From Saccharicrinis sp050589685 (GTDB lineage: Bacteria; Bacteroidota; Bacteroidia; Bacteroidales; Marinilabiliaceae): a stretch of 64,000 nt of DNA. The notes below the pieces were generated by a model that was not told the DNA's origin, searched no databases, and saw nothing but the letters and a program-made list of their open reading frames with translations. Positions 1 through 7,409 of this stretch are shown piece by piece. The first letter of the stretch is position 1. Every line of letters starts with the position of its first letter. Made by a program: the position numbers and the translations under genes. The stretch covers positions 62,001 to 126,000 of the forward strand of contig NZ_JBNGOS010000005.1 in NCBI RefSeq assembly GCF_050589685.1, given 5' to 3'.

Positions 1-388
1 TTCCGGCAGTGATCTGTTGCACCGATATGCCAAAGAAACCAAAGTGGTCGATGATAGAGGCAGCTATTAACTGCCCTGCGATGGACGCTGCCAAAACTGT
101 GGTCACCCCAATCTTAGGAATAAAAAAGATGACGGAAGAAACAAAGATGGCACCCAGGCATCCTCCAAGAAACAGGTAGATGGGAGCAGTTTTTATATGT
201 CCCCAGTCCGGTACCTGTGTTTTAAACACTAAGTTAAGCCCCACCAAGGCAATCGTTCCTACCAAAAAGTTGACCAGCGCACCCTGTAACGGATGCTTCA
301 AATAGGTGGTCAATTGCGTATTTATACTTCCTTGAACGGCCAAAAAACATCCTATAAACAAAACGATAAGCGTGTATATGTATTTCAC
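1..388 (-). CDS. YdcZ/DUF606-type small DMT-superfamily transporter (partial, 3' end missing)
   Basis: The reverse strand reads from a GTG at 388 (MKYIYTLIVL...) without a stop to the left edge, giving 129 residues of the N-terminal part. It is strongly hydrophobic: helices at about 3-20, 35-53, 70-90 and 92-112. The pattern (a Q-G-x-x-N-x-x-L segment in helix 1, then G-A-L-V-N-F-L-V-G, then G-G-x-L-G-A and P-K-I-G) is that of the YdcZ family of small inner-membrane transporters in the drug/metabolite superfamily, usually about 140-150 residues or a double-length fusion. The substrate is unknown. It is transcribed divergently from the metallophosphatase gene at 636. An ATT directly upstream is in frame, but GTG is the better start. 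Family call fairly sure, function not. Confidence 0.7.
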   Translation of the reverse strand, partial: MKYIYTLIVLFIGCFLAVQGSINTQLTTYLKHPLQGALVNFLVGTIALVGLNLVFKTQVPDWGHIKTAPIYLFLGGCLGAIFVSSVIFFIPKIGVTTVLAASIAGQLIAASIIDHFGFFGISVQQITAG

Positions 389-534
389 AATATGTAATTT
401 TAGATTGTAAACACGAAGATAGATATTTGAGGTAAGCCTGCCAACACATTTTAGCATGACAAAGTGCGCACCATTCCCTGTTGAATAAATGTATAAAAAG
501 TATCGGTTTTGACCTATTTGTAAGGGGTTACATT

Positions 535-558
535 AAATTAACACGGAGGTGTTAATTT
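535..558. promoter_or_regulatory. Perfect 10-bp inverted repeat between divergent genes (candidate operator)
   Basis: Arms AAATTAACAC and GTGTTAATTT are exact reverse complements around a 4-base spacer GGAG. The site lies in the 247-bp gap between the divergent YdcZ-like gene (start 388) and the metallophosphatase gene (start 636). There is no T-run, so it is not an intrinsic terminator. A dimeric repressor site is a reasonable inference; the regulator is unknown. A TATTTTTG at 604-611 fits the Bacteroidota -7 box for the rightward gene, but no good -33 partner is seen. Confidence 0.35.
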
Positions 559-635
559 ACAATTTCTTTGCGTTCAGTTTACGGTCGCTTTTTGTACGGC
601 AATTATTTTTGTTGAAATAATTGTTGGATAAAATA

Positions 636-1508
636 ATGAGATCAAATCAAAAGAAGAATCCCAGGAAGATTGAGGCTGTTGTGATTTCCGATACACACCT
701 AGGTACGCGTAGCTGCAAATCGAGAGAGTTATTAGGCTATCTGAAATCGGTTCAGCCGAAGACTTTATTGTTAAACGGAGATGTCATCGATATCTGGCAA
801 TTTTCAAAATCTTATTTTCCAAAGCCACAGTTAAAAGTTGTCCGTCAAATTATTAAGATGATGGAACAGGGCACTAAAGTGTATTACATTATCGGTAATC
901 ACGATGAGTCCTTGCGTCGCTTTGTGGGTGTTGATATTGGAAATTTGTCCATTGTAAATAAGGTGTTGTTAAATATGGACGGCAAGAAAAGCTGGATTTT
1001 TCATGGAGATGCTTTTGATGTGGTTATGCATCACTCCAAGTGGTTGGCTAAGTTGGGAGCTACTGGATATGCAATTCTTACTGCTATCAATAAAATGGTA
1101 AACGAATTATTAGCTTTGTTTGGTCAACGCCGCATTTCGTTGTCAAGGGATATCAAAAGGATGGTCAAAACCTCCAAAAAAACTGAGGTGACCACTCGTT
1201 TCGAGAAGACGGTGAGTGACCTGGCCATCAAAAAAAACTATCAATATGCCATATGTGGCCATATACACTGGCCGGCCAAAAAGGTTATTTCAAATGAGCA
1301 TGGGTCTGTCATGTATCTGAATTCGGGCGACTGGGTAGAGAACCTGACGGCACTTGAGTACTTCAATAAAGAATGGGAACTGGTGTATTATAATGATGAG
1401 GATGCTGCTGTAGCCGAAGAAGAAACGGGAAAGGTGAACGCAGATTATTTGTTGGGTTCAGATAAAATATTATTCAAGTCGATGTTTAGAGACGTTCTTA
1501 GCGATTAA
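636..1508 (+). CDS. LpxH-like metallophosphatase (UDP-2,3-diacylglucosamine diphosphatase family)
   Basis: Calcineurin-like phosphoesterase of 290 residues from ATG 636; a TTG at 621 is in frame, but the possible -7 box ending at 611 favours 636. The metal-binding motifs are in order: D-T-H at 19-21, G-D-V-I-D at 48-52, G-N-H-D at 87-90, H-G-D near 123 and G-H-I-H near 211. This is the layout of the LpxH branch, which hydrolyses UDP-2,3-diacylglucosamine in lipid A synthesis at the inner membrane. It is about 50 residues longer than E. coli LpxH, with an insertion around 145-180 and a longer C-terminus, so the substrate could differ. It is followed after 21 bp by a glycosyltransferase, probably in one operon, which suits an envelope-glycolipid role. 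Confidence 0.72.
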   Translation: MRSNQKKNPRKIEAVVISDTHLGTRSCKSRELLGYLKSVQPKTLLLNGDVIDIWQFSKSYFPKPQLKVVRQIIKMMEQGTKVYYIIGNHDESLRRFVGVDIGNLSIVNKVLLNMDGKKSWIFHGDAFDVVMHHSKWLAKLGATGYAILTAINKMVNELLALFGQRRISLSRDIKRMVKTSKKTEVTTRFEKTVSDLAIKKNYQYAICGHIHWPAKKVISNEHGSVMYLNSGDWVENLTALEYFNKEWELVYYNDEDAAVAEEETGKVNADYLLGSDKILFKSMFRDVLSD

Positions 1509-1529
1509 CACAACCAAAGAACTTTTGAT

Positions 1530-2543
1530 ATGAAGATTTTATATGCCATACAAGGAACAGGTAATGGACATGTAGCTCGTGCGCTTGAGGTATTTCCTAT
1601 CTTAAAAAAATATGGTAAAGTCGATATTGCCTTAAGTGGAAACCAAAGTGATATCCAGCTTCCGTGGGAAATTAAGTATCGATTTCATGGCGCCAGCTTT
1701 ATTTTTGGAAAAAAAGGAGGGGTCGACTTTTTAAAGACATGCAGGAATATTAGTATCCCTAACCTAATAATGGAGATTTTAAAGGTCCCGGTACACGATT
1801 ACGACTTGGTGATCAATGATTTTGAACCCGTTGTTGCCTGGGCCTGTAAATTAAAGACTAAACACTGTATCGGGGTTTCGCACCAAGCGGCGGTATTGCA
1901 CAAGTTAGCTCCAAAACCTATGGTAAGGAGCTTGGTGGGCAGGTCTATACTGAAATATTATGCACCAACCCACCTTAATTACGGATTTCATTTTAAAAGT
2001 TTGGGGGATGGTTTTTTTACTCCGGTTATTCGAAAAGATATTAGGGCTGTTGTGCCAAGTGAGAACAATCATTTTACAGTTTATTTGCCCGCCTATTCCG
2101 ACGAAGCCATAGTCGATTTTCTTTTAAAATACGATGAGGTCAACTGGCAAGTTTATTCCAAGCATAATAAATCTCCGTTCACTCGTATGAATGTAAGTGT
2201 ACAACCTGTTGATAAAAAGGGGTTTGTAAATAGCATGGTTTCGTCCAAGGGGGTGTTGTGCAATGCAGGTTTCGAAACGCCTGCTGAGGCTTTGTTCCTG
2301 AAAAAGAAGCTTTGTGTTTTGCCGATGACAGGACAATACGAGCAACAATGTAACGCCGCTATGTTGAAATCAATGGGAGTACCGGTTTACGGTACATTAA
2401 ATCAGGTAGATGAACAATCGTTTAGGACTTGGCTAAAGAGCAACGAGATTGTTGATGTAAATTACGCCGATGATACGCATTGGATAATATCGTCTATTGT
2501 TAAAGCCCACGTAATTAAACTTGAAGAACCGGTTTTTGCTTAA
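1530..2543 (+). CDS. MGT-like/GT28-fold glycosyltransferase
   Basis: 337 residues. The N-terminus MKILYAIQGTGNGHVARAL carries the glycine-rich G-N-G-H loop typical of GT-B enzymes of the MurG/UGT type. The C-terminal half has a nucleotide-sugar binding pattern (G-V-L-C-N-A-G-F-E-T-P-A-E-A at about 238-251, then a P-x-x-G-Q-Y-E-Q-Q segment), the UGT-like acceptor/donor site. It lacks a signal peptide, so it is cytosolic or membrane-associated. It lies 21 bp after the LpxH-like phosphatase and is probably co-transcribed. Donor and acceptor are not predictable from sequence; a glycolipid or cell-surface product is an inference from the neighbour. Confidence 0.72.
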   Translation: MKILYAIQGTGNGHVARALEVFPILKKYGKVDIALSGNQSDIQLPWEIKYRFHGASFIFGKKGGVDFLKTCRNISIPNLIMEILKVPVHDYDLVINDFEPVVAWACKLKTKHCIGVSHQAAVLHKLAPKPMVRSLVGRSILKYYAPTHLNYGFHFKSLGDGFFTPVIRKDIRAVVPSENNHFTVYLPAYSDEAIVDFLLKYDEVNWQVYSKHNKSPFTRMNVSVQPVDKKGFVNSMVSSKGVLCNAGFETPAEALFLKKKLCVLPMTGQYEQQCNAAMLKSMGVPVYGTLNQVDEQSFRTWLKSNEIVDVNYADDTHWIISSIVKAHVIKLEEPVFA

Positions 2544-2885
2544 GTATGATGGGGTCTTTAATTGTCTTCAAATCAGTCATTTGGTTTTTAGGATTGTTAT
2601 TGTTAGAATCAGATAGTTAAACGAAAAAAAATCCTGAATCTAAGGTGAAGACCGATGCTGGCTCAATTTTGGCAGGTAACAAGGGCGATAAGTAAAAAAG
2701 GATAGGTTTATTTGTGGTATAACGTAAATAGCAAAGCTACTGGATTGGAACTGCACTCAATTCAACTATTAAATAAACCAAAGGGTACGACTGAAACCAT
2801 ACCCTTATTATCTTTTAAAGCTAGCCGCAAATCAATTATACGCTACCGTCGCACGGGTTATTCGTTCCCCATCAAATGGGCACAG
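2544..2885. other. Intergenic region between convergent genes, with possible micro-ORF
   Basis: This 342-bp gap separates the glycosyltransferase (+) and the ArsC-like gene (-). From ATG 2546 a 24-residue hydrophobic reading (one helix, ending at TAA 2618-2620) is followed in the same frame by a 24-residue lysine-rich stretch ending at TAA 2693-2695. It looks like a tiny membrane protein interrupted by a stop, but could be chance. A weak hairpin follows at 2781-2806. Nothing else is recognisable. Confidence 0.25.
2781..2806. terminator. Possible bidirectional terminator hairpin
   Basis: AAGGGTA and TACCCTT form a 7-bp stem around a 12-base loop, followed by a weak T-rich stretch on the plus strand and T-rich sequence on the minus strand. 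It lies between convergent genes, where a terminator is expected. The stem is short and the T-run poor. Confidence 0.33.
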
Positions 2886-3227
2886 TTATAATATTTCGTC
2901 AATTTTTTCGGCCGGTCTTCCCACAATAGCTTTGGGGCCATTGATAACGATAGGGCGCTCAATCAATTTTGGGTTTTCAACCATGGCATGAATCAATTCC
3001 TCATCCGAGAAATCCTTTCCTTTGATTTCTTTTTTGAAATAGGCTTCGTTAGTTCGGATTAAATCCATTGGTTTCATGTCTAGCTTTTGCAATATTTGCT
3101 TAAGCTCTTCGTAATTCAACGGCGTATCCAAATATTTTACAATAATAGGAGTAATTCCCTTTTCTTTTAGGTATTCCAGCCCCAAGCGGCTTTTTGAGCA
3201 CCTTGGGTTGTGAAGCATGGTAATCAT
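2886..3227 (-). CDS. arsC: ArsC-type reductase (glutaredoxin-dependent arsenate reductase family)
   Basis: 113 residues with the ArsC/Spx thioredoxin-like fold. The nucleophilic cysteine is Cys10 in HNPRCSKSR. Three arginines line up with the oxyanion-binding set of E. coli ArsC: R58 (I-R-T-N-E), R91 (E-R-P-I-V) and R104 (V-G-R-P). Family members reduce arsenate to arsenite using glutathione/glutaredoxin; the close YffB branch is of unknown function. No arsenic-resistance neighbours (arsR, acr3, arsB) are present, so the physiological role is unproven. It is a single gene, convergent with the glycosyltransferase. Confidence 0.75.
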   Translation of the reverse strand: MITMLHNPRCSKSRLGLEYLKEKGITPIIVKYLDTPLNYEELKQILQKLDMKPMDLIRTNEAYFKKEIKGKDFSDEELIHAMVENPKLIERPIVINGPKAIVGRPAEKIDEIL

Positions 3228-3431
3228 AAATATATCTATTTTGGTTTTTTACTTCTGTTGTCTTGGGATTATACTACTTTGAATATTTACCCTGTTTGAT
3301 ATTTTTACACAGGGAGAATGAGCACTCGGTATTACAAGAATTCACTCAGGTTTTAGTTTCATAATTTAAGTCCCTCTAATCTGATTAATCTGTGGATGAT
3401 CAAAAAAATATTGCATGGCAATTATCTTTAG

Positions 3432-4530
3432 TTACTCTTCCTTTTTTCCGCTAAATTCCATTAAATAGGCTTTGGTAAACATATCAATATCGCCATCCAT
3501 GACGGCCTGAACATTGGAAGTTTCCACGTTGGTGCGTAAATCTTTAACCATTTTGTACGGCTGGAAAACATATGAACGTATCTGTGAGCCCCACTCAATC
3601 TTCAACTTGTTGCTCTCAATCTTATTCTGCTCTTCCATACGTTTGCGCAACTCCATCTCATACAATTGCGATTTTAAAAGGCGCATTGCATTTTCCTTGT
3701 TGCCGAGCTGCGAACGCGACTCTGTGTTTTCAATGATAATGCCCGTTGGTGCATGACGCAATCTAACACCGGTTTCTACTTTGTTCACATTCTGGCCACC
3801 GGCACCACCCGAACGGAAAGTCTCCCAGGTAATCTCCGAAGGGTTTATCTCAATTTCAATGGAATCGTCAATCAGTGGAGTGATAAATACGGATGAAAAT
3901 GACGTCATCCTTTTGTTGGCCGCATTAAATGGGGACAGACGAACCAACCGGTGTACCCCATTCTCACTTTTTAAATAGCCATAGGCAAAATCTCCCTCAA
4001 ACTGGAGCGTTACGGTTTTGATACCCGCGTCATCACCCGGTTGGTAATTTACTTCCTTTACCTTGTATTTGTGTTTCTCGCCCCAGCGAATATACATTCT
4101 CATGAGCATTTCTGCCCAGTCCTGGCTTTCAGTACCTCCTGCGCCTGCATTGATTTTAAGTACGGCTCCTAGCTGGTCCTCTTTTCTGCGAAGCATGTTT
4201 TTAAGCTCTAAGGCTTCGGTTTTTTTCAGGGTGTCGGCAAATAACTCATCGATCTCTTCCTGTTGAGCTTCGCCTTCCTTTAAAAAGTCGAACAGAACGT
4301 TGATGTCCTCCATTTGGGTTTCAATCTCTTCATAGTCTTTAACCCATGACTTCAGCTCACGTAGCATTTTCATGTGCACTTCAGCGGCCTTTGCATCATC
4401 CCAAAAATCGGGCGCTTGCGAGCGCATTTCCTCTTCCTCTATTTCAATCTTCTTCCGATCGATGTCAAAGATACCTCCTTAACGCCAGCTGGCGTCCCGC
4501 TAAATCTTTTAGCTGTTCAATTGTTGTCAT
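3432..4530 (-). CDS. prfB: Peptide chain release factor 2, made by programmed +1 frameshift
   Basis: RF2 recognises UGA and UAA stop codons and triggers peptide release. The main frame has the SPF codon-recognition tripeptide (R-L-S-P-F-N) and the GGQ motif (S-G-G-A-G-G-Q-N-V-N-K). The gene starts upstream in another frame: ATG 4530 gives 21 codons (MTTIEQLKDLAGRQLALRRY, then Leu) ending CTT, then an in-frame TGA at 4467-4465. Slipping +1 on CTT-TGA-C continues as D-I-D-R-K into the long frame and gives 365 residues, the normal RF2 length. Reading from the internal ATG at 4427 would lose the N-terminus. A TAAATTTG -7 box at 4554-4547 sits close to the start, suggesting a very short leader. 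Confidence 0.95.
4464..4479 (-). promoter_or_regulatory. prfB: prfB autoregulatory +1 recoding site
   Basis: On the minus strand the order is AGGAGG (4479-4474), TAT, CTT (4470-4468), TGA (4467-4465), C (4464). This is the classic RF2 site: an internal Shine-Dalgarno-like hexamer three bases before the slippery CTT, and a weak UGAC stop. Low RF2 slows termination at UGA and favours the shift, so RF2 controls its own synthesis. Confidence 0.93.
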
Positions 4531-4584
4531 GATATTAATTTTGCGGCAAATTTAGTCTTTTTTTAATTAGCTGACATGTAAATG

Positions 4585-6048
4585 TTATCTATCATCTCTT
4601 CTTAAAGGGGTTTTGTTACAATATCTCGACAGGTATTTAATGGACTTATAGTGTCCCATTTGTCCGGCTGTGTCCCAGTCTTTACAACATTTTTGCTTCA
4701 TTCCCAAATTATAATAAGCAAGACCCCTGTTAAAAAGTGCATGAGTGTCGGCAGAGTCAATATCAACAGCTTTATCCAAGTCCGTTATGGCTTCCATATA
4801 ATTTTCGGTTTGGATTTGCAGGGTTCCCCTTATGGAATAAGCCCCGGGCAAGCGATGGTTAAGTTTGATTGCTTGGCTAATATCATACATAGCCGTTTCC
4901 TTGTCATTAAAATATTGTATTTTAAGTCGGCTTCTTTCGTAAAAACCATTTGCATAAAGGGGTGTTGACTTTATGGCCTGGTCGTAACATTTTTTCGCTG
5001 TTTCAAAATCGTTTCTTAGTTTTACTGCCAGCAATCCAAATTCAATAAGTGCAGGCGAAAAATAATCGTGGTTTTCTATGCTGGCTATCAGGCTTATAAA
5101 GGCATTTTTTTCATCCTTTTTTCTGATATATTCCATAGCTTGGTAGTAATGAATCAGAAAGTGCTTCGGATTTAAACGTTTAGCGTGATTGTAATCCAGG
5201 CGCATTCCAATATAATTTTCATATTGCCTTCGGGCCTCTCCCCGGAGTATATATGCCGCAATATTAGTAGTGTCGTTCTTTAAATAGGAAGTGAAATTTC
5301 TTGCTGCCTCCACCCAATCAGAATGTATAAAGTAAGCAATACCATCAAACATATATGGGTGCAGCTCAATATTGTTCTGTTCGTTACGCGTCTTCCAGGT
5401 TTCTGTTGCCAAATGATTTATCCAAAGCGAATCATTTAAAATATGCGTGCTTGCAAACAAGCGTTTTCTGCCTTTTTTTAAAAACTTGGCTACCCCAATC
5501 AGTTCACCTGCGTCATTGATAACCGGAGCCCCTGTCGATCGTTCGCCGAAATCGGAGTTTATCCCTACGAGCCTGTCGAGGTAGGGTGCCTGAAATACCT
5601 GGGTAACCACTCCCAGGCTTATCCCCCCTTGCGCCTCCTTTGGGTCGCTAAATATAAGAACTTCGCTATTTTCATTTTCGGTGCTTTGAGACGGGATAAT
5701 ATAATCAAAACCTTTTTCTCTATGGTCAAACGCTTTGAACATGGTGAGGTTGGCCATCTTATGGGATGATATAATTCTGGCGATTTTGTACTTTCTGCCA
5801 TTTCTCAATGTAAGCGAAACAGAGTCGGAATCTAAAAAGATGTTGGAAGGTGCTAGTGCAATACCATCGTTGCTGATAAAAAATCCCGTTCGGGATCTAA
5901 TTTCGTTTTCGTTTTTATCGAACGAAGATATGGTAAATACCGCTTTTTCAAGTTTCGATATTTTATCCATAACATTTTGAGCAACAGTATGGGTGCTCAA
6001 AAGTAATATCAATAAACACATTGTCATATGATATTGGATAGGTCTCAT
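4585..6048 (-). CDS. Exported protein: decayed trypsin-like domain plus TPR repeats
   Basis: 487 residues with a signal peptide (1-24, cut after V-A-Q). Residues about 30-210 follow the two-barrel trypsin/DegP layout, but the triad is degraded. The His position of the usual N-A-H-V-V reads P-S-N-I-F (Asn69), the Asp position of D-L-A-L-L reads N-L-T-M-F (Asn100), and only the serine is kept in R-S-T-G-A-P-V (Ser171). Residues about 230-475 form TPR-type helical repeats (e.g. A-Y-S-I-R-G-T-L, A-L-F-N-R-G-L-A-Y-Y-N-L-G). A periplasmic binding or scaffold role is more likely than proteolysis. It lies 54 bp from the prfB start on the same strand but has no obvious link to it. Confidence 0.7.
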   Translation of the reverse strand: MRPIQYHMTMCLLILLLSTHTVAQNVMDKISKLEKAVFTISSFDKNENEIRSRTGFFISNDGIALAPSNIFLDSDSVSLTLRNGRKYKIARIISSHKMANLTMFKAFDHREKGFDYIIPSQSTENENSEVLIFSDPKEAQGGISLGVVTQVFQAPYLDRLVGINSDFGERSTGAPVINDAGELIGVAKFLKKGRKRLFASTHILNDSLWINHLATETWKTRNEQNNIELHPYMFDGIAYFIHSDWVEAARNFTSYLKNDTTNIAAYILRGEARRQYENYIGMRLDYNHAKRLNPKHFLIHYYQAMEYIRKKDEKNAFISLIASIENHDYFSPALIEFGLLAVKLRNDFETAKKCYDQAIKSTPLYANGFYERSRLKIQYFNDKETAMYDISQAIKLNHRLPGAYSIRGTLQIQTENYMEAITDLDKAVDIDSADTHALFNRGLAYYNLGMKQKCCKDWDTAGQMGHYKSIKYLSRYCNKTPLRRDDR

Positions 6049-6137
6049 ATTGCACTTTGAATTTTAGGGAGGGCAATATAATAAAAAAGAGATATTATAC
6101 CATTTGTTCAATTGGATATAGCGCTTTGTTTAAATGC

Positions 6138-6166
6138 AACAAGGTAGCTTAAAAAGCTACCTTGTT
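6138..6166. repeat. 13-bp-stem palindrome
   Basis: AACAAGGTAGCTT, a 3-base loop, then AAGCTACCTTGTT: a perfect 13-bp stem. No T-run follows on either strand, so it is a weak candidate terminator. It may be a regulator site or an mRNA hairpin about 90 bp upstream of the TPR gene on the minus strand. Confidence 0.4.
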
Positions 6167-6371
6167 CTTTGTCATTGGGTTGGTTGTGCAATCAATGCCG
6201 AATCTTACTCGTCAAGTATTCAAATGTATGACGGTTTTTTGAGGAAGTCAATAGACCGTATTATTTAAATCAATGTCGGACGATTGTAAGGAGTTGTTAA
6301 ATTGAATTTAAATTAAGGACTTTCCCTTTGTAAGTGTTGGCTTGTATGCCCGGATAAAATCCCTGTTAAAC

Positions 6372-6408
6372 AAAAAACGCAGCTTTCAATTTGAAAGCTG
6401 CGTTTTTT
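6372..6408 (-). terminator. Intrinsic terminator of tRNA-His
   Basis: The sequence has CGCAGCTTTCAA on one arm and the matching TTGAAAGCTGCG on the other, flanked by six A and six T. On the minus strand this follows the tRNA 3' end by 6 bp and ends in a T-run, a textbook intrinsic terminator. Symmetry allows it to work on the plus strand as well. Confidence 0.88.
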
Positions 6409-6414
6409 GTTTTG

Positions 6415-6488
6415 GGTGAAAGACCGGTCTCGAACCGGCGACCTCTGGAACCACAATCCAGCGCTCTAACCAACTGAGCTACAATCAC
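6415..6488 (-). tRNA. tRNA-His (anticodon GTG)
   Basis: The minus strand folds into a 74-nt cloverleaf: acceptor GTGATTG/CTTTCAC, D-arm GCTC/GAGC, anticodon arm CTGGA-TTGTGGT-TCCAG with anticodon GTG, and T-arm GCCGG-TTCGAGA-CCGGT. The base before G1 (6489) is G, supplying the extra G-1 of histidine tRNAs, opposite discriminator C73. Two U-U oppositions (5-68, 6-67) occur in the acceptor stem. CCA is not encoded. Confidence 0.93.
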
Positions 6489-6623
6489 CATTTTCGCTAA
6501 AAGCGATGCAAAGATAACATTAAAAAAACTAGATTTGCAAACGTTTTCTTTAAAAAAAATGAATAAAATTGTACCCCCGTACGATTTGTGGTTGAATTTT
6601 AGCCGATTATAATATAATAAAAA

Positions 6624-7316
6624 ATGAAGTTTTATTTGCAAGACGATACTTCCGGTAAAGTAGATGATATAATTCGACGTTTAAATAAACTGATGGACGG
6701 AGATGTTTCGATCCAAATGAAGGAGCATGGACTGGAATATCGCGTTAATTATGGTGCCAGTGTTTTATGGCTTCGAAATATGGCAAAACAATATAGTGGC
6801 GACAATGAGTTGGCGGATCGCCTATGGCATCGCGAAATTAGGGAAACGATGATTCTGGCCACGTTGATCGCAGACAATATATCCGATAACAAAAAGAGGA
6901 TTGAAGATTGGGCGTTATTATTGCAGCAAAACGAAATTGCCGAACAGTTGGGAGCCAATTTGTTGTGGCGAATGCCCGAAATTAAGAATACGGCTGAAAG
7001 TTGGCTGAAGGGGAATAACAAACACCTGAAAGATTCAGTTTGGACGGGCTTGGCTGTTTTTCTGCAACGGGGGGGTGAAATGGATGAATCGGAGATGAAC
7101 AAATATCTTGATCTGATGGAACAAAGCTTTATGGCCACCGATAAATTCACATTAAGGGTTCAGGGGCGATTCTTAAGGCAATTGTGCAGGAAATCAAATG
7201 CTTTCATGAATAGCGTTGATCAGTTCGTGGATCACGTGAAAAAACACCCAAACTGCGCCTGGCTGATAGAAGATGTTCAAACGGAAATAAAATTTTTAAA
7301 AGACAGCAGCCTATAA
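6624..7316 (+). CDS. AlkD-like DNA alkylation repair protein
   Basis: 230 residues of all-helical HEAT-like repeats matching the DNA alkylation repair (AlkC/AlkD) family. The telling segment is the R-V-N-Y-G-A-S-V-L-W-L-R-N-M-A-K run near 40-55, then L-W-H-R-E-I-R-E-T-M-I-L-A at about 71-83, followed by repeated helical hairpins. AlkD-type glycosylases remove bulky or charged alkylated bases by stacking on DNA without base flipping. Bacteroidota homologues are usually this length. It is preceded by the divergent tRNA and followed after 93 bp by the aminotransferase. The catalytic Asp/Trp set was not assigned, so activity is inferred. Confidence 0.68.
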   Translation: MKFYLQDDTSGKVDDIIRRLNKLMDGDVSIQMKEHGLEYRVNYGASVLWLRNMAKQYSGDNELADRLWHREIRETMILATLIADNISDNKKRIEDWALLLQQNEIAEQLGANLLWRMPEIKNTAESWLKGNNKHLKDSVWTGLAVFLQRGGEMDESEMNKYLDLMEQSFMATDKFTLRVQGRFLRQLCRKSNAFMNSVDQFVDHVKKHPNCAWLIEDVQTEIKFLKDSSL

Positions 7317-7409
7317 TTTGGCATAACCATTTGGCGTACATGCCAGGTAACAAAAGTCAGTTTTTTATAGCGTATGCATGTATATCTTTAGAGGCAAATC
7401 ATATATGAC

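Larger units (their letters stand above)
6049..6414. other. Intergenic region with two hairpins
   Basis: This 366-bp gap lies between the TPR protein start and tRNA-His, both on the minus strand. It contains a near-perfect palindrome at 6138-6166 and the terminator of the tRNA at 6372-6408. The promoter of the TPR gene should lie here, but no convincing TAnnTTTG with a -33 partner was found. No small gene is apparent. Confidence 0.4.

Noticed and set aside
234..449. 71-residue minus-strand ORF at the left edge
   Set aside because: Out of frame with the YdcZ-like protein, which has the clear transporter pattern from GTG 388.
6415..6488. Two U-U oppositions in the acceptor stem of tRNA-His as sign of a pseudo-tRNA
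   Set aside because: All other stems, the anticodon, G-1 and C73 are normal, and a strong terminator follows, so the gene is probably functional.
6366..6641. 91-residue minus-strand ORF
   Set aside because: It reads through tRNA-His and its terminator; this kind of false ORF over a tRNA is common.
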